From assembly GCF_020708045.1 (NCBI RefSeq), contig NZ_JAJFES010000006.1:1-64000 (forward strand): a stretch of 64,000 nt of DNA, read 5' to 3'. The stretch is from Massilia sp. IC2-278. GTDB taxonomy: Bacteria > Pseudomonadota > Gammaproteobacteria > Burkholderiales > Burkholderiaceae_D. A program made the translations under genes and the position numbers. Positions 1-6,020 of the stretch are shown here, one piece after another (the first letter of the stretch is position 1; the number at the start of each line of letters is the position of its first letter). The notes below the pieces were generated by a model that was given only the letters and a program-made list of their open reading frames with translations, did no database searches and was not told where the DNA came from.

Positions 1-261
1 AAAGGGTGGTCGCAGGCTGCGGCGCTACCTTGGCCGCTTGCGCGGAGGGGGCGGGGATGTCCGTATTGCGCTGCTCCGCAGCGAGGGAAAGGGTGGTCGC
101 AGGCTGCGGCGCTACCTTGGCCGCTTGCGCGGAGGGGGCGGGGATGTCCGTATTGCGCTGCTCCGCAGCGAGGGAAAGGATTGACCCAGGCTGCAGAACC
201 ACCTCGGCCGCTTGCGCGGGAAGAGTGGGGAGGTCCGTCTTACGCTGCTGCGCAGCGAGGA
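1..261 (-). repeat. 87-bp in-frame tandem repeats in the primase-like gene
   Basis: Two copies of an 87-bp unit (1-87 and 88-174) appear identical, and a diverged third copy spans about 175-261. The unit is a multiple of three and encodes 29 residues, including LSLAAEQRNTDIPAPSAQAA. More copies may lie left of the window. Identity between copies suggests recent expansion by slippage or recombination. Confidence 0.95.
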
Positions 262-1387
262 GAGCAAGACCGATCTGCGCCGCGACCTGGTCGATCCCCT
301 CCTCGATCTGCAGGTCATTGAAGTCCGTCAGCTTACGACCGCCGCGGTCGATCGCAAACAACGGCTTGGCGACGGAGGCATTCCCGACCGCCTTCGCGGC
401 AGAATGGCAGCTGGCCAACCCGGCGTTAGAGAACTTCGGGGTGCGGACCGCCCTACCCTTGCGAACGTCCGTGTCAATGAAGGAAATGCCCTGGGCATCC
501 GTGCGCCACCGCGCCATCACTTCCACAACTTGGCCATCGTCGGCCGTCACGCGATGCGTCGCCTCGTCGATCGGCACTGCCGCCGAGATCTTGAATTCAT
601 CGAGCAGGTACTTGGCGAACCGCTCGACCAGGAGGTAGTCGTCGTCAGCCAGGAAGAGCAGGTGCGCTTCCGGGTAGCGCTTGCGCAGCCACCGCGCCAC
701 GGCCAAGATGTTGCCGGCATTGAGAGCGACCACCACCGGCAGATCGTAGCCAGGTGCGACTGAGTCCCTCGCGGTTTTGCACGTCGCGTAACCTTCGCCA
801 ACGGCGATGACAGACGCGCGCTCGAGATGGCCGAGAGCGTGCATGACGCCGACCGCATCCATTCCCTTGTTCAGCTTCTTATCGCCGGTGGGGTCGATCT
901 TCTGCAGCCCGAGCAGTTGGCCATCCCGCACTAACGGGATCAGCAGTTTGCCGTCCTGGCCCACGCGCAACCCCTCGGCCGCAACCTGTTTACGGTCAAG
1001 GTAAGGGTGGACGAGCGGTATGCCCTCCGCCTTGCGCCACTGGTCGCGAGCGCGGTTAGCCGCCAAGCGGGCCTCTTCTTGACGCTTCTCTTCCTCAGCC
1101 CTCTCCACATCGCGCTGGCGCCGCACGTACTCTTGGCGCTCGCCGTCCGACATTGCCTCGGTGTCGATCTTGACCGGCACCGTGTTGCGATTCTCACCTT
1201 GGAAGAACCCGAAGGCGCCGGTAACCACGGTACGGCCGCTATCAAGCGTCAGCTCGCGGAGGATGTACCATCCCTTCTTTTCCGGCCCAAAGCGCTGGAA
1301 CTTTCCGTTCATTTTCGGATGGCCGGCCGGCAGTGGAGGCATGCCATACTCGGCCATCTGTGCTACGACTTGCTCGCTGCTGCTCAT
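1..1387 (-). CDS. Toprim-domain primase-like phage protein (C-terminus off the window)
   Basis: The frame is open from the ATG at 1387 to position 1 without a stop, so the 3' end lies outside the window; 462 codons are visible. The middle part matches a Toprim fold: VAVGEGYATCKTA carries the catalytic Glu near residue 198, and LFLADDDYLL carries the DxD acids near 248-250. The layout (hydrophobic strand, GEGYAT, a PVVVALNAGN-like strand, ADDD) is that of phage and plasmid primase-type Toprim proteins. A role in element DNA replication is inferred. The start overlaps the stop of the upstream small gene (ATGA), so translation is probably coupled. After the Toprim part the protein enters 29-residue Ala/Pro/Gln-rich repeats, an unusual tail. 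Any helicase domain would lie off the window. Confidence 0.85.
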   Translation of the reverse strand, partial: MSSSEQVVAQMAEYGMPPLPAGHPKMNGKFQRFGPEKKGWYILRELTLDSGRTVVTGAFGFFQGENRNTVPVKIDTEAMSDGERQEYVRRQRDVERAEEEKRQEEARLAANRARDQWRKAEGIPLVHPYLDRKQVAAEGLRVGQDGKLLIPLVRDGQLLGLQKIDPTGDKKLNKGMDAVGVMHALGHLERASVIAVGEGYATCKTARDSVAPGYDLPVVVALNAGNILAVARWLRKRYPEAHLLFLADDDYLLVERFAKYLLDEFKISAAVPIDEATHRVTADDGQVVEVMARWRTDAQGISFIDTDVRKGRAVRTPKFSNAGLASCHSAAKAVGNASVAKPLFAIDRGGRKLTDFNDLQIEEGIDQVAAQIGLALLAAQQRKTDLPTLPAQAAEVVLQPGSILSLAAEQRNTDIPAPSAQAAKVAPQPATTLSLAAEQRNTDIPAPSAQAAKVAPQPATTL

Positions 1388-1599
1388 CCGCGCTTATCCT
1401 TGCACTCCAATGTGATACTGCTCTTGTAGGCGACGCGCTCGTCCGCATAGCGGGACGGGATGTCGCGGTATTCAAAGGCGCCAGGGCGAATGACCCGGAC
1501 TGGCGTACGGTGCCGGGGGGACAGGGGAGCCGTTGCCGGCGCCGGCCCGACGGTGGTTCGTACGGGCATAGCAAACTCGGACAGTTCACGGAATTTCAT
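1384..1599 (-). CDS. small hypothetical phage protein (71 aa)
   Basis: This small basic protein sits between the YmfL-like regulator and the Toprim gene. Its ATG at 1599 overlaps the upstream TGA (TGATG), and its own stop overlaps the ATG of the primase gene (ATGA), a tight operon arrangement that supports it being real. A GTG at 1602 is an alternative start; AGGAAGG upstream could serve either. No domain is recognised. The C-terminal half (RPGAFEYRDIPSRYADERVAY) looks structured and the middle is Pro-rich. Confidence 0.65.
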   Translation of the reverse strand: MKFRELSEFAMPVRTTVGPAPATAPLSPRHRTPVRVIRPGAFEYRDIPSRYADERVAYKSSITLECKDKRG

Positions 1600-2060
1600 C
1601 ACGTGCCTTCCTGGCCGGAGTGCGGCGCATAGACATGCACCATCAACTTAACCAACTCGCCGATTACCCTTTGCATTCGTGCAGCATCCTCTTCGAGCAG
1701 AGCACGCTCACGGCTGTCGATGTTGTCGTCCTCGACAGCCTCCCTAAAATGACTGGAGAAAGTGCCGAGTTCGGCATAAAGGTCTTGGAATTTTTTCATC
1801 AGGTCGACGTCGTCGCAAAGCGGGTCGTCGGGCAGCTGGACGAACATCCCGCCAGATGCTGCGGCGATCGCTTCAGCGTAGAACGTCGTGCCAGAAAGCC
1901 GCTGCAGCGCCAGACTGTGCTCGTCGGTCAAAACTTGGCCCTTCACCTCGTAGGCGCGGTTGCGCAGAGCGGCAACGGTCAGGCCCAGGTACGTGGCCGC
2001 CACATCCCACCCTCCTGGCGCCGCCGCAATCATCTTTAGCTTTGCATTACGCAGATCCAT
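1599..2060 (-). CDS. YmfL-family putative phage regulatory protein
   Basis: The 153-residue protein opens with an N-terminus (MDLRNAKLKMIAAAPGGWDVAATYLGL) typical of the YmfL/CII-like regulators that follow cro in lambdoid and e14-like prophages. A helix-turn-helix is expected in the first 40 residues, followed by a segment with the look of LSLALQRLSGTTFYAEAIA. The C-terminal half is acidic and helical. GGGGGAG lies upstream of the ATG. It is the first gene of the leftward operon leading to the Toprim gene, which fits a delayed-early regulator. Its exact role is unproven. Confidence 0.75.
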   Translation of the reverse strand: MDLRNAKLKMIAAAPGGWDVAATYLGLTVAALRNRAYEVKGQVLTDEHSLALQRLSGTTFYAEAIAAASGGMFVQLPDDPLCDDVDLMKKFQDLYAELGTFSSHFREAVEDDNIDSRERALLEEDAARMQRVIGELVKLMVHVYAPHSGQEGT

Positions 2061-2140
2061 ACACTCCCCCGTTTTATTTTGGTTTTGCCAACATCGCGTG
2101 AGCGTTATAGTTCGGCAACATTACAAAAACATAAGAAACC

Positions 2141-2488
2141 ATGACATCAACCGCACTCATCAGAGCGGTCCAGCAACAGCACCTGGTGCGATGGATTGAC
2201 AACGGCTTCGTCCGCACGCTCGAACCCCACTTCTACGCACGTGTGCGCGGTGGCAGAGAAGTCCTGATTGCCTTCCAAATCGCTGGCGGCCCTTGTACTG
2301 AAGATCGTCAGTGCTGGAAGGTGATTGATGTGAAGGACGCCATAGCCGTAGCCGACGCGGAGCGCTTTGCCGTGCGACGAGACGTGCCGCCACACCTGCG
2401 GGAACTGATCCAGCTGGCCTATGCGCCGACATCGCTAGACGCCTCAGGATTGACCGATTCACCTAGGAACAACGGGCCACGGAGATAG
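2141..2488 (+). CDS. hypothetical prophage protein (115 aa)
   Basis: It is transcribed divergently from the YmfL-like gene across an 80-bp gap. The protein has alternating strands and an RTLEPHFYARVRGGREVLIAFQ-like stretch (residues about 25-46) followed by a WKVIDVKD segment. This layout recalls short WYL-like modules that bind ligands, but the resemblance is loose. Its 3' end overlaps the 3' end of the Cro-like gene on the opposite strand by 70 bp, which is unusual; the last 20 residues may be less constrained. No strong Shine-Dalgarno is visible. It may be a lysogeny-expressed accessory gene. Confidence 0.6.
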   Translation: MTSTALIRAVQQQHLVRWIDNGFVRTLEPHFYARVRGGREVLIAFQIAGGPCTEDRQCWKVIDVKDAIAVADAERFAVRRDVPPHLRELIQLAYAPTSLDASGLTDSPRNNGPRR

Positions 2489-2691
2489 GCCCAGTCGATG
2501 TCCGGGCGCAGGTCTTCACAGAGAATTTCTCCCCTGGATGCTTTATCGATCTTGATGCAGAGATCGGCACCTAGACGCTGCTGGACGCTGATGGCTTTGC
2601 GCAGGTATTGCTCACTCGTGCCGCAATCTGCACAAAATGCAGCCCTTTCAGACTTGCCTAGGGCGTTGAGGAATCGAAGTAGTTTGTCCAT
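2419..2691 (-). CDS. Cro/YdaS-type helix-turn-helix protein
   Basis: This 90-residue protein starts MDKLLRFLNALGKSERAAFCADCG and continues with SEQYLRKAISVQQRLGADLCIKI, the shape of YdaS/Cro-like phage regulators (HTH about residues 15-45). The frame is open back to 2790, but the ATG at 2691 fits the family start and lies 8 nt downstream of a good -10 element. It diverges from the CI-like gene and presumably represses the lysogenic promoter during lytic growth (inference from position). The mRNA is predicted to be leaderless or nearly so. Confidence 0.8.
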   Translation of the reverse strand: MDKLLRFLNALGKSERAAFCADCGTSEQYLRKAISVQQRLGADLCIKIDKASRGEILCEDLRPDIDWAYLRGPLFLGESVNPEASSDVGA

Positions 2692-2699
2692 GGGCAAGC

Positions 2700-2762
2700 A
2701 TATTACTAAACGGTAATGAAGGAAGTCAATACCATTTGGTGATTTACTCTTTGGTAATCGGC
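2700..2762. promoter_or_regulatory. immunity-region operators with the leftward (cro) promoter
   Basis: On the minus strand a promoter reads TTGACT (2724-2729), 18-bp spacer, TAATAT (2700-2705). Overlapping it are palindromic sites: ATTACTAAACGGTAAT (2702-2717) over the -10 and ACCATTTGGT (2731-2740) near the -35, 26 bp centre to centre. A third half-site, TTTGGTAAT, lies at about 2751-2759 toward the repressor gene. The first 46 bases recur inverted at 3502-3547 with 39 matches. By position these are probable CI/Cro operators. Confidence 0.8.
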
Positions 2763-2778
2763 TAGGACAATTGGAGTT

Positions 2779-3225
2779 ATGGAAATTCAAGACATCCGGC
2801 GCGCGCGATTAGCGCAGCTGATAGACGAGCGATACGAGGGGTCGCAAGCCAGGTACATCGACGAAACGGGCGAGAACCAGGGGGAGATTTCAGCCCTACT
2901 TCGCACCAAAAAATCGTTTGGGGAAAGGAAGGCCAGAAAGCTGGAGGCGAAGTCAAACCTCCCTATAGGCTGGCTCGACACTCCCATTGATAGGCCAGCA
3001 CCCACGAAGGTAGGCGAACCTGAAAAGCTCGAGCAAGGGGCCAGGCTGAGGATAGTCGAAACAGTAGAGCCGCAATGGATGGCTCTGGTGTACGTGTCGC
3101 AACGCGAGCTGGAACTGCTGACGCACTATCGCCAAGCCGGCGACACCGGAAAAGGCCTTGTCGAGCTTGCCGCAGCTTCTGCAGCCGACAATGAACTAGG
3201 AACGGGTTCCGCTCACCAGTCGTAG
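2779..3225 (+). CDS. short CI-type prophage repressor lacking the S24 domain
   Basis: The N-terminus (MEIQDIRRARLAQLIDERYEGS, then GEISALLRTKKSFGERKARKLE and LPIGWLDTPID) is the DNA-binding half of CI-like repressors; the HTH lies at about residues 18-60. Full CI repressors run to about 210-240 residues and carry an S24/LexA-type autocleavage domain. This one stops at 148, and no Ser/Lys catalytic region is seen. It diverges from the Cro-like gene across the operator region. GGAG is very close to the ATG, so translation may be weak. Induction by RecA-stimulated self-cleavage looks unlikely, so another inducer is expected. Confidence 0.8.
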   Translation: MEIQDIRRARLAQLIDERYEGSQARYIDETGENQGEISALLRTKKSFGERKARKLEAKSNLPIGWLDTPIDRPAPTKVGEPEKLEQGARLRIVETVEPQWMALVYVSQRELELLTHYRQAGDTGKGLVELAAASAADNELGTGSAHQS

Positions 3226-3348
3226 TACAGGCTGCGCCTGGGCGGGATAACGGGTAGCCATTGCCCTAGCCAGTTTTAGCATCTCCTTACGTGCCTCCGG
3301 AGTCATTGCCCGGAGCGCCTCCTTCATTTCTTTGAAATACTCTTCCAC
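3196..3348 (-). CDS. 50-residue SOS-linked small protein, antisense to the repressor 3' end
   Basis: A GTG at 3348, preceded by AGGTGG at a 4-nt spacing, opens a 50-codon frame ending with TAG at 3196-3198. The product is helical and basic, with segments EEYFKEMKEALRAMTPEARK and EMLKLARAMATRYPAQ, and its codon use looks genic. It is tail-to-tail with the CI-like gene (30-bp overlap). A LexA box lies 60-79 bp upstream of its start, just beyond a candidate promoter. No family is recognised. An SOS-induced antirepressor is a hypothesis from context; an alternative is a small host-takeover peptide. Confidence 0.6.
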   Translation of the reverse strand: MEEYFKEMKEALRAMTPEARKEMLKLARAMATRYPAQAQPVLRLVSGTRS

Positions 3349-3374
3349 GTCGCCACCTGCGTCCTACACGCGCA

Positions 3375-3404
3375 ATATTACGTGTGTGTAATATCCTACA
3401 CCAA
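3375..3404 (-). promoter_or_regulatory. candidate promoter and inverted repeat for the 50-residue gene
   Basis: Reading leftward, TTGGTG (3399-3404), an 18-bp spacer and TAATAT (3375-3380) form a moderate promoter about 27 bp upstream of the GTG. A perfect inverted repeat, ATATTAC-6 nt-GTAATAT (3375-3394), covers the -10 and spacer. It shares the ATATTAC half with the CI/Cro operators, so the same repressor may bind here. Confidence 0.5.
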
Positions 3405-3407
3405 AAT

Positions 3408-3427
3408 TACTGTATGAATATACAGTA
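3408..3427. promoter_or_regulatory. lexA box: LexA (SOS) box
   Basis: TACTGTATGAATATACAGTA matches the 20-bp enterobacterial LexA consensus at all but the two central positions. It keeps the CTGT-N8-ACAG core also used in betaproteobacteria. It lies 3 bp upstream of the candidate -35 of the leftward 50-residue gene and about 90 bp before the rightward promoter, so the leftward gene is the likelier target. Confidence 0.85.
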
Positions 3428-3448
3428 GATGACATTTTTTCACTGTAC

Positions 3449-3476
3449 GCCGGCGTTGTATCGTCGGCTTTTTTTT
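3449..3476 (+). terminator. rho-independent terminator behind the repressor gene
   Basis: GCCGGCG, a 6-nt loop and CGTCGGC (one G-U pair) are followed by eight T. It probably ends the CI-like transcript about 225 nt past the stop codon. That transcript would then run antisense across the whole 50-residue gene. Confidence 0.8.
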
Positions 3477-3501
3477 CCCTCAAGCTCCCGCATTACCCCG
3501 A

Positions 3502-3547
3502 ATATTACCAAATGGTGTTGACTATTCTCATTACCGTTTAGTAATAT
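3502..3547 (+). promoter_or_regulatory. rightward early promoter with duplicated operators
   Basis: TTGACT (3518-3523), an 18-bp spacer and TAATAT (3542-3547) form a promoter that reads into the ParB-like operon. ACCAAATGGT (3507-3516) and ATTACCGTTTAGTAAT (3530-3545) overlap it with the same 26-bp centre spacing as in the cro promoter. This is an inverted copy of 2700-2745, including an exact 20-bp block, and is analogous to the paired left and right operators of lambda. Confidence 0.8.
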
Positions 3548-3580
3548 TGAGCCGTTATCACTTCCCACATAGGAGGCAGT

Positions 3581-3724
3581 ATGCGGCGCTTTCACGTAAC
3601 AGTTCGAACAGGCGGACAACCGCAGATGTACTACGCCATCGCACCATCAGCTGCGTTGGCCTACGACTCTGCAGCTGAAGAACAGGGCGATCGTATCTAC
3701 AGCATTTCAGTGAGGCCGGCATGA
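3581..3724 (+). CDS. small hypothetical protein (47 aa), first gene of the rightward operon
   Basis: The ATG at 3581 follows a strong AGGAGG (3571-3576) and lies 34 bp after the rightward -10 box. The peptide (MRRFHVTVRTGGQPQMYYAI...) ends with a stop that overlaps the next ATG (ATGA at 3721). The shape (a strand pair, then PSAALAYDSAAEEQGDRI and a terminal strand) suggests a tiny alpha/beta fold. Function is unknown. Operon position and ribosome site support it being real. Confidence 0.75.
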   Translation: MRRFHVTVRTGGQPQMYYAIAPSAALAYDSAAEEQGDRIYSISVRPA

Positions 3725-4074
3725 CTACCGCCCCACGTTTAGGAACCGGAGAACTGCACTGCGCGCTTGAAGCTGCACGCGACCTGGCCGCTTTGAATTC
3801 GTTTTGCGCCACTCACGCATGCTCGGCAGAGCAGGTTTCCACGGATGGCCGTCGCCTCGAGCTTCCCAAGGTTTTTGAGCTGATGCGCTCGCGCGGTATC
3901 GAGGTTGCTGAGCCTGTTCGGGCACCACTGCAGCCCAAGCCAGGATTCACTGGTTGGCTCGTACACATCCGCATGCCACGGGCTGAGTTTGATATTGGCT
4001 TCTTCACCGTCAATCCAGCCCCTGCTGGCGCGCCACCGAAGCGCGCGCGGAAACCGCGCATGGAGCACGCATGA
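3721..4074 (+). CDS. hypothetical prophage protein (117 aa)
   Basis: It is coupled by ATGA overlaps to the gene before it and to the ParB-like gene after it (4071). A helical N-terminal half (LHCALEAARDLAALNSFCATHACSAEQ) precedes a segment about a regulated element (ELPKVFELMRSRGIEVAEPV), a strand-rich part (FTGWLVHIRMPRAEFDIGFF) and a basic tail. No family is recognised. Confidence 0.7.
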   Translation: MTTAPRLGTGELHCALEAARDLAALNSFCATHACSAEQVSTDGRRLELPKVFELMRSRGIEVAEPVRAPLQPKPGFTGWLVHIRMPRAEFDIGFFTVNPAPAGAPPKRARKPRMEHA

Positions 4075-6020
4075 CCAACGCCGCTATCACTACACTGGCG
4101 CCGGCCGCCTCGGCCATTGTTGTCGACGAGCTCGTCACCGACCAGGGCGTTTATGGCTTGTACGAACTGGCGCGCCTGCGGCGGTCTCCCGACAATCGCA
4201 AGCGCTTCAATGAACTCGCGCTGCAGGAGCTGGCCGCCAGCATCAAGGCAATGGGCGTCGCGCAGCCGATCCTGATTCGCCCGGTCACTCCGACCCAAGA
4301 GGCACCGGAGGAATACGAGATCGTCGCCGGCGAGCGGCGTTACCGCGCATCGATCATCGCAGGCATGACCACGATCCCGGCACTGTGCCGCAGCCTGAGC
4401 GACCTGGACGCCGCCAAGATCCGCATCCTCGAGAACCTGCAGCGTGAAGACCCGCATCCGATCGAGGAAGCTGAAGGCTACCAACTGCTGATGCAGCAGC
4501 ACGGGTACAACGCCGACGAGCTGGCCGAGGAGGTCAACAAAAGCCGCTCGTACATCTACGGCCGGCTGAAGCTGTGCGCCCTAACCAACCTGGCTCGCGA
4601 CGAATTCTTCGAGAACAAGATCTCGGCGTCGATCGCGCTGCTGATCGCGCGCATCCCAGTAAAAGCGCTGCAAGAGAAGTGCCTGCTGGAGATCACGGGT
4701 CGCTGGGACGGCACACTGTCCTACCGAGCAGCTGCACAGCACATCGAGCGCAACTACATGCTCGACCTCAAAAGGGCAGTTTTCGACATCGCAGACGGTA
4801 GCTTGATGCCGGCGGCTGGCCCGTGTGGTGCGTGCCCCAAGCGCGCTGGCAATCAGCCAGAAGTCTTCGTGGATGTAAGTGCAGACGTCTGCACAGACCC
4901 CGTTTGCTTCAAGAAAAAAGGCGAGCTTCACCATGAGCGAGCAAAGCTGCAGGCGGCAAATGCCGGCATAGCGGTCCTATCGGGGGAAGCGGCAAAGAGG
5001 GTCATGCCGCACGGCTATATCAGCAACCTGAAGGGTGGGTTTGTAGCCGTCGATCATCGCCATTACTTTAACGGCGAGTTCCAGACATTCCGTGACGTTT
5101 TGGGCGATGCGCTGCCACCCACTACGCTTCTCGAGGACCCACGCGAACAGGCCTTGCATCACGTAGTCCAGTTGGACCTCGTACAAGCCGCCCTCGAAGC
5201 GAAAGGTATCAAGGTGCCAGGCAAAGACACCTCGAGTAGCGCGCGCGAACGGGCAATGGAAGCGGCTGCAAAGCTCGAGCGCGAATACCGCAAGCGCCTG
5301 CTGCGCGCAACGCATGACGCCTCGCTGATGATGAACCTGGTCGACGTGGATTTACGCCTTATCGCTACCCAGATGTTCGGCAACCTCCCAGGGGGAATGG
5401 CCTCGAAAAAGTTCCTGATGGAGCTTTACGGCTGGACTGAAGAAACGATCGCCCATCCATACCGCGAGAACGTGAGGAAAGCCGTCGACGCGTTCACCCC
5501 AGCCCAGCTGAATCAATTCATCCGTGACTGCTCGCTGTGCCTTGAAATCGACGTCCACACCTATACCGATCCCAAGTCGGAACCCACCAATATGCTCGCG
5601 TTCGCGGCTCGCACCGACGTCGACGCGAAGAAGATCCGCGCGGGGGTTGACGCTGAGGCGAAGGCCAAGGCCAACAAGAAGAAAAAGCCAGCAGCGCAGC
5701 AGAAGGCCAAGAAGGCGGCCGCCGCTAATGCAGAGCCGGTAAAGACCGAGGACGTCACCCCCGACCTGGCGAAGCTGCAGCCGGACCAGCTGCTCGACTT
5801 CATCAGGGCTAATCCGGATCAGATCAACGATCTGGCGAGCGTAATCATCATGCGCGGAACTGACGAATTGACCGCAGCCTTCAGCGAAGCAGCCGCGCAG
5901 CTTGGCTACGCACCGTATGGAGGCATCTATCGCCCAGTCGAGCAGGCCGACATCGGCGAACTGGTGGCGCCCCTGATTTCCGGAAAACCAACCACTTCCC
6001 AAACGAGAACGAACCCATGA
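4071..6020 (+). CDS. ParB/RepB/Spo0J-family DNA-binding protein (649 aa)
   Basis: An N-terminal ParB domain spans about residues 25-125, with VAGERRYRAS as the conserved GERR box and RILENLQREDPHPIEEAEGYQ after it. A central HTH follows (about 145-175, NADELAEEVNKSRSYIYGRL). Residues about 246-285 form a Cys cluster (CGACPKRAGNQ ... CTDPVCF) found in ParB-like proteins of phages and integrative elements and probably zinc-binding. The C-terminal third is Lys/Ala-rich around residues 525-550 and then helical. It is longer than chromosomal ParB (about 290-330 residues). No ParA lies beside it in the window, so a role in replication, regulation or nuclease activity is as likely as partitioning. 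Confidence 0.85.
   Translation: MTNAAITTLAPAASAIVVDELVTDQGVYGLYELARLRRSPDNRKRFNELALQELAASIKAMGVAQPILIRPVTPTQEAPEEYEIVAGERRYRASIIAGMTTIPALCRSLSDLDAAKIRILENLQREDPHPIEEAEGYQLLMQQHGYNADELAEEVNKSRSYIYGRLKLCALTNLARDEFFENKISASIALLIARIPVKALQEKCLLEITGRWDGTLSYRAAAQHIERNYMLDLKRAVFDIADGSLMPAAGPCGACPKRAGNQPEVFVDVSADVCTDPVCFKKKGELHHERAKLQAANAGIAVLSGEAAKRVMPHGYISNLKGGFVAVDHRHYFNGEFQTFRDVLGDALPPTTLLEDPREQALHHVVQLDLVQAALEAKGIKVPGKDTSSSARERAMEAAAKLEREYRKRLLRATHDASLMMNLVDVDLRLIATQMFGNLPGGMASKKFLMELYGWTEETIAHPYRENVRKAVDAFTPAQLNQFIRDCSLCLEIDVHTYTDPKSEPTNMLAFAARTDVDAKKIRAGVDAEAKAKANKKKKPAAQQKAKKAAAANAEPVKTEDVTPDLAKLQPDQLLDFIRANPDQINDLASVIIMRGTDELTAAFSEAAAQLGYAPYGGIYRPVEQADIGELVAPLISGKPTTSQTRTNP

Noticed and set aside
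1..261. Possible CRISPR array or non-coding satellite
   Set aside because: The 87-bp units are directly adjacent without spacers and are in frame within a gene.
3408..3547. LexA box as operator of the rightward ParB-like operon
   Set aside because: The rightward promoter lies about 90 bp away with a strong terminator between it and the box, so control of the leftward small gene is more plausible; not excluded.
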